DNA of 12,195 bases from an uncultured Myxococcales bacterium (lineage in GTDB: Bacteria > Myxococcota_A > UBA9042), in NCBI GenBank assembly GCA_903917305.1, contig CAIXAA010000493.1, positions 1-12,195 of the forward strand, read 5' to 3'. The position numbers and the translations under genes are program-made. Shown piece by piece: positions 1-6,017 of the stretch (its first letter is position 1; each line of letters starts with the position of its first letter). The notes beneath the pieces are model-generated. The model saw nothing but the letters and a program-made list of their open reading frames with translations. It had not been told where the DNA came from and did no database searches.

Positions 1-327
1 ATTGGGCGTCACGTTGCCGGCGGCGTCGCAGTGGGCACGGTCTCCGGTCGGCAGGCACACGTCCTTGACCTGCGGCGCGTCCTGCGGTGAGGCGGAACAG
101 TAGATCGATGCGCATTTCGCAGTGGGCCCGGCCTTGGTCGTGCACCAGGCGCCGAACGCGGCGCAGTCGCCCTGCGAGATCGCGCCGTTGTTGCAAGTAC
201 CGATGAGGCCGCTGTTCGCCGACGGCAGGCACACGGTGGTGGCGCCCTTGGCCGGACAGAACACGGAGATGCAGCGCAACCCCAGGTCATCGTTGACGCA
301 AGTCGCTCCGTACGGCGCGCAGTCGCC
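1..327 (-). repeat. Two tandem Cys-rich modules in the GH25 protein
   Basis: At protein level, residues 271-322 and 323-379 start alike (GDCAPYGATC and GDCAAFGAWC). Both continue with a C-x-S-(F/Y)-C element (CISVFC and CASIYC), and later CLP (302-305 and 361-363). The spacing suggests disulfide-bonded extracellular modules, perhaps for wall binding or protease resistance. The second copy runs off the window, so the copy number is not known. Confidence 0.75.
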
Positions 328-1137
328 CTTGCCGCAGCTGGCGTCGACCATGACCGACCCTTCGCAGTGCGGCGTGCACCCCTGCTGGCCGACGAACTGC
401 TGCAAGGCGCCCAGCGTGCCGTTCCACTTGTCGTGGTCGACGTTGCCGGCGATGCCGGGAATCGATCCGGTGCTGGTGTACTGCCAGAATGCCCAGGTAC
501 TCCATGGAGTTGCGATCTTCGGGCAACAGTTGCAGTACTGCGCGTGCCAAAGCGGATTGCCGGACTGTGCGTTGCTTTTGACGTTGTCCATCCAGAAGTA
601 GTAGCCGGTGTAGATGATTGGGTCGCGCCCGGTCGCGGCCTTGACGTAGTTGACCCATTGCGTGATGTGGTCGGCGACGACGGACGGCGGCTGGCCTCCG
701 GTGGCCTCGACGTCGAGCATCGGCGGCAAATCGCCCGCCTCGTACGGCCCGGTCTTGCTCAACATCAGCTGGGCTTGCTTGATCGGGTCGAGGGCTGGCT
801 CGAAGAACTGGTACACGCCGCGGATGACGCCGGCAGCCTTGGCGCCCTGCCAGTTCTGGTCGAACTTGGTGTCGAGGTAGTAGCCGTCGCTGACGCGGAT
901 CGTCGTGTACATCTTGCCCGCGGCCTTGACGGCCGGCCAGTCGATGTTGCCCTGCCAGACCGAGATGTCGATGCCCTCGACCGTGTTGGGGCCGGGGCAG
1001 ACCGTGCCGCCGTGCGCCGCACCGGGCAGCAGCATGGCCGCCAGCAAGAGCAGCAACGCAAGACGCTGGGGCGCCTGCGACGTGGGCTGCGGCAGACGTT
1101 GCATGGTCTCGCGCGTGCGGCGCACGTCCGTCCTCAT
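1..1137 (-). CDS. Secreted GH25-type muramidase with Cys-rich C-terminal modules (3' end off window)
   Basis: The minus-strand frame is open from ATG at 1137 to the window edge: 379 codons with no stop, so the C-terminus is missing. Residues 1-43 form a basic N-region, a Leu/Ala-rich core and an AAHG-like cleavage region, i.e. a signal peptide; M12 is an alternative start. Residues 55-240 match glycoside hydrolase family 25 (N,O-acetylmuramidase/lysozyme): GIDISVWQGNIDW (55-67), the acidic LDVE motif with likely catalytic D142 and E144, IIYTGYY (174-180), and WQYTSTGSIPGI with GNVDHD (218-236). Residues 254-379 carry 15 cysteines in two similar modules. The family cleaves the MurNAc-GlcNAc beta-1,4 bond of peptidoglycan. 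With an export signal the target is the periplasm or outside the cell; whether it acts in self-remodelling or against competitors is unknown. The ATG overlaps the stop of the small upstream ORF (ATGA), so the two are probably co-transcribed and translationally coupled. Confidence 0.88.
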   Translation of the reverse strand, partial: MRTDVRRTRETMQRLPQPTSQAPQRLALLLLLAAMLLPGAAHGGTVCPGPNTVEGIDISVWQGNIDWPAVKAAGKMYTTIRVSDGYYLDTKFDQNWQGAKAAGVIRGVYQFFEPALDPIKQAQLMLSKTGPYEAGDLPPMLDVEATGGQPPSVVADHITQWVNYVKAATGRDPIIYTGYYFWMDNVKSNAQSGNPLWHAQYCNCCPKIATPWSTWAFWQYTSTGSIPGIAGNVDHDKWNGTLGALQQFVGQQGCTPHCEGSVMVDASCGKGDCAPYGATCVNDDLGLRCISVFCPAKGATTVCLPSANSGLIGTCNNGAISQGDCAAFGAWCTTKAGPTAKCASIYCSASPQDAPQVKDVCLPTGDRAHCDAAGNVTPN

Positions 1138-1298
1138 CGGTTGGCCTTTGCCGAGGTGCGCAGCAGCTTGCGCTCCCGCCAGGACGGTTCGTCCACGGCG
1201 ACACGCGGTGGATCGGCCGCCAACGCCAGCGGGGCATCCAGGCAGATCGCGGCCCACGCAATGGCGAAGCATGGCGCTAGCGCGTCGACAATCCGCAT
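1134..1298 (-). CDS. Small putative exported protein, 54 aa
   Basis: ATG at 1298 is preceded by a purine-rich stretch (GGGGAGGCAGGATTCC) with Shine-Dalgarno potential. The N-terminus MRIVDALAPC, a hydrophobic Ala-rich core and an ALA-A junction near residues 26-28 look like a signal peptide. The remaining roughly 27 residues are polar and basic (DPPRVAVDEP, then WRERKLLRTSAKANR). Its TGA (1134-1136) overlaps the ATG of the muramidase gene in a 4-nt ATGA arrangement typical of coupled genes. No family is recognised. It may be a short exported partner of the muramidase or merely a leader ORF whose translation feeds the downstream gene. The ORF could also be fortuitous, but the signal-like N-terminus, exact overlap and nearby promoter candidate favour a real gene. 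Confidence 0.5.
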   Translation of the reverse strand: MRIVDALAPCFAIAWAAICLDAPLALAADPPRVAVDEPSWRERKLLRTSAKANR

Positions 1299-1341
1299 GG
1301 AATCCTGCCTCCCCAGGCTGGGTCCGAGAACACCGCCGGCC

Positions 1342-1371
1342 ACTGTAGCCGCGCAGCTTGGCGTATGGCAA
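1342..1371 (-). promoter_or_regulatory. Candidate sigma70 promoter for the small ORF/muramidase operon
   Basis: Read on the minus strand: TTGCCA (1371-1366), an 18-nt spacer, then TACAGT (1347-1342). The -35 matches consensus at 5 of 6 and the -10 at 4 of 6. Transcription would start near 1335, giving a leader of about 37 nt. Found by eye only. Confidence 0.4.
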
Positions 1372-1499
1372 GCAGAGTCTTGCATCGCCCCAAGGCTGCC
1401 GCCGTGGATGCGCGCGCCGTGGCCGTCCGCTCGGGGCCAACTCGCTCGCGGCATCGGGCAGCGCACGTCCCGCGTCCCGAAAGTCGCGGCGGCCTCGCC

Positions 1500-1528
1500 T
1501 TGTCCGCACCGCCCCTGGCCTGTACGCT
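1500..1528 (+). promoter_or_regulatory. Weak candidate promoter for the membrane glycosyltransferase
   Basis: TTGTCC (1500-1505), a 17-nt spacer and TACGCT (1523-1528) match the sigma70 consensus at 4 of 6 and 3 of 6. The position fits a start codon at 1564. The rest of the 265-nt divergent gap (1299-1563) holds nothing else I can name. Confidence 0.25.
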
Positions 1529-1563
1529 CGTCCGCGCTCCGCCAGCGCGCGGAACTCGAGCGG

Positions 1564-3021
1564 ATGCCGGCCATGAACCACCCCAGCGCCGCCGCTCCCC
1601 GCTCGCGTCCGCGCTGGCCACCGTGGCTGCTGCTGCTGCCCATCTTCCTCGCCAGCCGTCTCGCGGCCTACCTCGCAGGTCTGCGCTTTCACGCCGATCT
1701 CGGCCGTTCCTGGCAGGTCCTCGACGTCCCGCTGCTGCGCAATCACCTCGCCCAGAGCCTGTGGTACCAGCACAGCCAGCCGCCGCTCTACAACCTCCTG
1801 CTCGGCCTGCTGCTCAAGACTGGCGCGCAGCCAGATGGCCCGCTGTTTCAGGCGCTTTGGAGCCTCCTGGGCCTCTCTCTCGGCCTCGCCACCTACGCGC
1901 TGCTGCGCGCGATGCGCGTCGTCTGGCGCGTGTCGCTGCTGGTGGCGGCGCTGCTGCTGATCAGCCCGTCGTCGCTCATCTACGAGCATTGGCTGTTCTA
2001 CGACCTGCCCGTCGCGCTGTGCGCCGTGCTGGTGCCCCTGACGCTGTGGCGCGCGCTCGGCAGCGGTTTGCGTCGTGACTTCGCCCTGTTCGGCGCAAGC
2101 CTCGTCGTCCTGTGCCTGACGCGCAGCCTGTTCCACCTCGCCTGGCTGCTGGGCCTGTCGGTGCTCCTGCTGGTTCCGCGGCTGCCGCACCGTCGGCGGC
2201 TGGCGTGGACGCTGCTGGTGGCGGTGGCGTTGACGTCGAGCGTCTACCTCAAGAACGATTTTGTCTTCGGCAAGTTCGCGGTCAGCACCTGGCCGGGCAT
2301 GAACCTCGCCCGCTTGACGGCGCGCGGCGTGCCGCTGGCGGAGCGGCAAGCGCTGGCTGCCACTGGCCAGATCAGCGCTGTCAGCGTGGTCGGGCCGTTC
2401 CGGCCTCTCGCCGACTACCCGAAGGAGCTGGCGACTCCGGGTCGCTTCGCCGACATCCCGGCGCTGGCGCAGCCGCAAAAGCAGGACGGTCGCCCGAACT
2501 TCAACCACATCGCCTACATCGGCATCGCGGACGCGATGGCGCAGGACGCGCTGGTGCTGCTGCGCCTGCATCCGCAGGTCTACGCGCTGGCGCACGCCAC
2601 GGCCTGGCTGCACTATTTCCGCCCGGCGAGCAGCTACGTCGAGCTGGCCCCGCAGCGCGCCGTGCTGGGGCCGTACCTGACCTGGTGGAACCGGCTCGTG
2701 CTGGGCGAGTGCCAGGATGTGTTCGTCTTTCTCCTGTTGGGCGTCGTGCTGGCGCTCCTCGCCGGCGTGCGTCTGGCGCGTGCCAAGGGGGGGCTGGAGC
2801 CCCGCGAGCGCGCCGTGGCATGGCTGATGCTGGCGACCGTGCTGTGGGTGACGCTGGTTGGCAACCTGCTGGAAACAGGAGAGAACTTTCGCTTTCGCGC
2901 GACGATCGATCCGTTCCTGCTGGTGTGGCTGGGGATGACTTGGACCGCGCGTCCCAAGCTGCGTAGCCGCCGCGGCCTTCGCTTGCGCCGTTTCTTGTGC
3001 CAGATAGCGCGCCAAGGTTGA
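1564..3021 (+). CDS. Multipass membrane protein, GT-C-like glycosyltransferase (ArnT/PMT-like)
   Basis: A protein of 485 aa with a short Pro/Arg-rich cytoplasmic N-terminus followed by many hydrophobic segments. The first begins at WLLLLPIFLASRLAAYLAG; others lie around 2101-2190, 2206-2240 and 2719-2790, with the last near 2905-2940. After the first transmembrane segment comes a loop with SQPPLYNLLLG (about 71-81), resembling the HPPLY-type loop of GT-C enzymes. Near the C-terminus GENFRFRATIDPF (439-451) resembles the ENRFR-x-P element of GT39/GT83-like proteins. The family transfers sugars from lipid-phosphate donors on the outer face of the membrane; donor and acceptor here cannot be told. 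ATG 1573 (M4) is an equally possible start, and no strong Shine-Dalgarno decides between them. Its TGA lies inside the FNR-like dyad of the next gene. The same frame stays open upstream to 367 over the antisense muramidase, which I regard as a GC-rich artefact. Confidence 0.72.
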   Translation: MPAMNHPSAAAPRSRPRWPPWLLLLPIFLASRLAAYLAGLRFHADLGRSWQVLDVPLLRNHLAQSLWYQHSQPPLYNLLLGLLLKTGAQPDGPLFQALWSLLGLSLGLATYALLRAMRVVWRVSLLVAALLLISPSSLIYEHWLFYDLPVALCAVLVPLTLWRALGSGLRRDFALFGASLVVLCLTRSLFHLAWLLGLSVLLLVPRLPHRRRLAWTLLVAVALTSSVYLKNDFVFGKFAVSTWPGMNLARLTARGVPLAERQALAATGQISAVSVVGPFRPLADYPKELATPGRFADIPALAQPQKQDGRPNFNHIAYIGIADAMAQDALVLLRLHPQVYALAHATAWLHYFRPASSYVELAPQRAVLGPYLTWWNRLVLGECQDVFVFLLLGVVLALLAGVRLARAKGGLEPRERAVAWLMLATVLWVTLVGNLLETGENFRFRATIDPFLLVWLGMTWTARPKLRSRRGLRLRRFLCQIARQG

Positions 3022-3031
3022 CGGCCGTCAA
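3018..3031. promoter_or_regulatory. FNR/CRP-type operator in front of the regulator gene
   Basis: TTGACGGCCGTCAA is a perfect 14-bp palindrome in the FNR-family format (TTGAN-N4-NTCAA). It lies 61 nt before the GTG of the regulator gene and overlaps the stop codon of the upstream gene. CACTTT at 3054-3059 in the -10 place would put the start near 3066 and the dyad centre at -41.5, the class II activator position; that -10 is a poor consensus match. This suggests autoregulation. Confidence 0.75.
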
Positions 3032-3092
3032 TGCGCACGCTTTCGTGTCAGGGCACTTTGCGGGTGTGTTTCATTGCCGGTGAGCAGCGAGC

Positions 3093-3764
3093 GTGTCGAT
3101 TCCCAACGCCGAAGGTTGCCACATCTGTCCGTTCCACCGCCCCACGGGCGCAGGCCGGGCGCTGTTGTGCCAGCGCGCGACACGGCGCAGCCTCCGCGCC
3201 CGCTCCATCGTCTACGACACAAGCACGCCCGCCACATCTGCTTTCATTGTTCGCAGCGGCGCCGTCAAGCTTTGCACTTGGGACGCCGCCGGGCGCGAGC
3301 ACCTGCTCGACCTCGCCTTGCCTGGTGTGGTGCTGGGCTGCGAGGGCGTCTTTGGCGGACCGCACGGCGCGACGGCCGTGGCGCTCGTGAGCACGACGCT
3401 GTGCGTGCTGCAGGCCGAAGATCTCGTCCATGCGCTGGATGACGATCCGCAGCTGGCGCGCAAGATGGCCGCGCATTTGCACGCCGCGCTGCTGCGCGCC
3501 CGCGAGCACGTGGTGCTGCTGGGGCTGACCGGTGCGCCGGCCCGCATCGCCCGGCACCTGGCCGACCGCATCGAGCCGCATCCCGAAGGTGCCACGGTGC
3601 GCCGTGTGCTCACGCTCGCGGAAGTGGGCGCCCGCACAGCGATGTCCGCCGAGACGGTGTGCCGTGTGATGGCGGAGTTCGAGGCGACCGGCATCCTGCG
3701 CGCCGATGCCAAGGTCATCCATATCCTCGATGAGGATCGTCTGCTCAAGCTGGCGCGCAAGTAG
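3093..3764 (+). CDS. FNR/CRP-family transcriptional regulator with atypical Cys ligand spacing
   Basis: 223 aa, starting at GTG; an in-frame TGA at 3081 limits any upstream start, and GGTGAG sits about 11 nt before. Order: Cys-bearing N-terminus (C9, C12, C26), cyclic-nucleotide-binding-like beta-barrel (about 32-115), long dimer helix (about 118-150) and a C-terminal winged helix-turn-helix (about 165-220). C104, in TTLCVLQAEDL, lines up with FNR C122, the fourth ligand of its oxygen-sensing [4Fe-4S] cluster. The N-terminal cysteines are C-x2-C-x13-C, not FNR's C-x2-C-x5-C; C61 and C83 are additional. The recognition helix reads ETVCR (187-191) where FNR has ETISR, keeping Glu and Arg but changing Ser to Cys. 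It probably controls its own gene and the kinase gene through the two TTGAC-N4-GTCAA dyads. An oxygen or redox input is inferred; a heme-type (Dnr-like) sensor or another ligand remains possible. Confidence 0.88.
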   Translation: MSIPNAEGCHICPFHRPTGAGRALLCQRATRRSLRARSIVYDTSTPATSAFIVRSGAVKLCTWDAAGREHLLDLALPGVVLGCEGVFGGPHGATAVALVSTTLCVLQAEDLVHALDDDPQLARKMAAHLHAALLRAREHVVLLGLTGAPARIARHLADRIEPHPEGATVRRVLTLAEVGARTAMSAETVCRVMAEFEATGILRADAKVIHILDEDRLLKLARK

Positions 3765-3782
3765 CCGAAATGCTCCCAACTC

Positions 3783-3796
3783 TTGACACCCGTCAA
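3783..3796. promoter_or_regulatory. Second FNR/CRP-type operator, in front of the hybrid kinase
   Basis: TTGACACCCGTCAA has the same half sites (TTGAC/GTCAA) as the dyad at 3018-3031. It lies 18 nt after the regulator stop codon and 73 nt before the kinase ATG. By eye these two were the only perfect copies of this pattern in the window. Confidence 0.75.
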
Positions 3797-3822
3797 TGAC
3801 CTGGGTCACGGACGCCTGCGAA

Positions 3823-3828
3823 TATGCT
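3823..3828 (+). promoter_or_regulatory. Candidate -10 element of the kinase promoter
   Basis: TATGCT (4 of 6 to consensus) lies 34 nt after the centre of the upstream dyad. A start near 3835 would place the dyad at about -45; using GAATAT at 3820-3825 gives about -42. Both are close to class II activator geometry. This supports ATG 3870 as the kinase start, since the in-frame TTG at 3783 would lie upstream of the transcript. Confidence 0.35.
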
Positions 3829-3869
3829 CAGTCGACGAGAACGCAGACAACCCATTGCCAGGTCTTCCC

Positions 3870-5987
3870 ATGACGCCAGACCTCACGGGTCTCGACGCTG
3901 ATGCCGTCCATGCGCTCTTTGCTGCACTCGCCGATCCTGTCGTCGTGGCGGATCGCAGCGGGGCCATCCAGTTCGCCAATGCCGCTGCCGAGCGCATGTT
4001 CGCCTATCCGGCGGGCCTCCTGCGCGGCAGGTCCATTGACACGCTGTTGCCCGACGCACAGCGCACCCGGCACGCCTGGTTGCGCGAACAGTACAGCCAT
4101 GCGGAGCGTCCGCGGGTCATGGGGCAGGGCCGCTCGTTTCGTGGTCTGCGCTTCGATGGCTCCGAGGTCCACCTCGACATCGCCCTGACGCCGATGCTCC
4201 TGGAAGGCATTCCGGTCGTGGTGGCGATCCTGCGCGATGTCAGCGTCGCGGCGCAGCGCGCCGAGGAGGCGGAAGAGGCCATGGCGCGCCTGCGCCTGCT
4301 GCACCGCGTCGGCCAGATGACCCTGGAACAACTGGATTTTGCCACGAGCACCCAGGCCATCGCCGAAGATCTGCTGGCGGTCCTGGCCGCCGACTTCGCT
4401 TCCATCGGACTGCTCGACGCGCGGCAGCAGGCGGTGACGATCCAGGCGCGGGCGCAGCGGCCGGGCTCGCAGGCGAAGTCCATGACGCCGGTGCCGATGA
4501 GTGCCAGCCTGGCGGAGCAGGGCCTCCTGGCCGTCCTCGATGGCCGTGACGTCTACATCGGCAGTCCGGAGTCCGCGACGCCGCTGGCCCGAAAGCGCAT
4601 GGCCGCGCTAGGTGTTGGCTCGCTCTGCGTGACGCCGTGGCAGGCGGGCGGTCGGGTCGCGGGCCTCGTCTTTGTCGGTCACCACGACCGCGAAGCGTGC
4701 AATGCGGCGCAGCGGCAGTTCCTCGCGACGCTGGCCCAGCAACTCTCCGTCACGCAGAACCACATGAAGTTGGTGCAGGATCTTCGACGCAGCAACGCCG
4801 ACCTGGTCGCCAGCCAGGCCGTCGTCCTGCAGCGCGAGCGGCTGCGCGCCATGGTGGAGATCTCCGCCGGTGTCGTGCACGACATCAACAACGCCGTCTC
4901 GCCAGTGGTGGCGGTGTCGGACATGCTCTTGGAATCACGAAAGGATCTCGACGATACGCTGCGCGAGGATCTGGACGTCATCCGCATGGCCGGTCGCGAC
5001 ATCGCGGAGATCGCCAAGCGCATGCGCGCCTCCTACCGGCCGCAGCCGGAGCGCGAATCGCCGCTGCCGCTCAACCCAGCGAAACTGGTAGAGAATGCGC
5101 TGCAACTCACGCGGGTGCGGTGGCGGGACATGGCGCAGCTGCGCGGCAGCCAGATCCACGTCGCCTTGCAGGTCGAGCCGAACCTGCCGACCTTCCCCGG
5201 TTCCGAGAGCGACGTGCGCGAGGCGCTGGTCAACGTGATCATCAATGCAGTCGATGCGATGGGCACGGGCGGCACGCTCGGCGTGACCGTGGAGCGCGGC
5301 GCGGAGGAAGGGAACGGGCAGAGTCAGGCGCCAGTGGTGTTCCGCGTCAGCGACACCGGGCATGGCATGGACGCGCTGACGCGGGATCGCTGCCGGGAGG
5401 CGTTCTTCACGACAAAAGGCGAGCAAGGTACCGGGCTTGGGTTGTCGCTGGTGGCAGGAACGGTGCGGCGCCATGGCGGCGTGTTCCAGATTGAAAGCGA
5501 GCCGAAGCGGGGCACGTCCGTGTCGCTGAGCTTTCCACTCGGTGCGCTGCCCAAGCGCCGCGGGCCGCTGCCGTCGGTGCTGCTCACTTTGCCGTTTGAG
5601 CGCCCGTTGCGCGTGCTGCACGTCGACGACGAGCCGCTGCTGCGGCACTCGGTCTCGGGAATCCTCAGCGCGCTTGGTCACTTGCCCGTCCCTGCCACAT
5701 CGGGTGCGGAAGGGGTGGCGCTGTTCAGTGAGGCGCTCGGGTGCCAGCAGCCCTTTGACGTCGTGGTGACGGACCTCGGCATGTCCGGGCTCAATGGCCG
5801 CGCCGTGGCCAAGCGGCTGCGGGAGTTGGCACCGCAGACTCCGCTTGTGCTTCTCTCGGGTTGGGCGGGCGAGGCAGAGGAAGAAGCCACGGTGCGCACC
5901 GACTTCGACGCGGTCGTGTGCAAGCCGCCGACGATGGACAGCCTGCGGCGTGCGCTTGCAGAGGCGATGGCGTGCGGGAGTCGGTAG
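3870..5987 (+). CDS. Hybrid sensor histidine kinase, PAS-GAF-HisKA-HATPase-REC
   Basis: 705 aa with no evident membrane segment, so probably cytoplasmic. A PAS domain (about 10-125) begins with ALADPVVVADRSGAIQFAN and is followed by a short coiled segment rich in Ala and Glu. A GAF-like domain occupies about 150-305. The dimerisation domain carries VVHDINN with phospho-acceptor H337. The ATPase domain shows the N box (NVIINAVDAM, N459), G1 (DTGHGM, D495), and GTGLGLS (520-526). A receiver follows with D586/D587, phospho-acceptor D635 in VVVTDLGMSG and K685 in VCKPP. The HDINN form is shared with NtrB/PAS-type kinases. I chose ATG 3870 because the only longer in-frame start is the TTG that is itself part of the operator dyad. 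It follows the regulator gene by 105 nt and has its own candidate promoter. The ligand is unknown; PAS plus GAF and the FNR-type operator suggest redox or gas sensing. No separate output regulator or HPt gene lies in the window. Confidence 0.93.
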   Translation: MTPDLTGLDADAVHALFAALADPVVVADRSGAIQFANAAAERMFAYPAGLLRGRSIDTLLPDAQRTRHAWLREQYSHAERPRVMGQGRSFRGLRFDGSEVHLDIALTPMLLEGIPVVVAILRDVSVAAQRAEEAEEAMARLRLLHRVGQMTLEQLDFATSTQAIAEDLLAVLAADFASIGLLDARQQAVTIQARAQRPGSQAKSMTPVPMSASLAEQGLLAVLDGRDVYIGSPESATPLARKRMAALGVGSLCVTPWQAGGRVAGLVFVGHHDREACNAAQRQFLATLAQQLSVTQNHMKLVQDLRRSNADLVASQAVVLQRERLRAMVEISAGVVHDINNAVSPVVAVSDMLLESRKDLDDTLREDLDVIRMAGRDIAEIAKRMRASYRPQPERESPLPLNPAKLVENALQLTRVRWRDMAQLRGSQIHVALQVEPNLPTFPGSESDVREALVNVIINAVDAMGTGGTLGVTVERGAEEGNGQSQAPVVFRVSDTGHGMDALTRDRCREAFFTTKGEQGTGLGLSLVAGTVRRHGGVFQIESEPKRGTSVSLSFPLGALPKRRGPLPSVLLTLPFERPLRVLHVDDEPLLRHSVSGILSALGHLPVPATSGAEGVALFSEALGCQQPFDVVVTDLGMSGLNGRAVAKRLRELAPQTPLVLLSGWAGEAEEEATVRTDFDAVVCKPPTMDSLRRALAEAMACGSR

Positions 5988-6017
5988 CCTTCGCGGAGCC
6001 GGAGCCGGAACCAGTCC

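Noticed and set aside
297..310. TTGACGCAAGTCGC inside the muramidase gene as a third dyad
   Set aside because: The second half site lacks the terminal AA and the location is deep in coding sequence.
287..1261. Minus-strand ORF of 324 codons over the muramidase
   Set aside because: Off-frame shadow rich in Arg, Ala and His; the correct frame gives GH25 motifs from 1137 to the window edge.
367..1563. Open plus-strand frame continuous with the membrane glycosyltransferase
   Set aside because: It is antisense to a clear GH25 gene, has no family features and has Arg/Ala/Gly-rich shadow composition. The membrane protein starts naturally near 1564.
3048..3809. Minus-strand ORF of 253 codons opposite the regulator
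   Set aside because: Covers the recognisable FNR/CRP gene and both promoter regions in antisense, with no motif of its own.
4935..5681. Minus-strand ORF of 248 codons opposite the kinase
   Set aside because: Shadow of the HATPase/REC coding frame, rich in Arg and His, with no ribosome site or domain.
5988..6017. Terminator between the convergent kinase and PorB genes
   Set aside because: The 30-nt gap shows GGAGCC-like tandem repeats but no convincing stem followed by a T-run on either strand.
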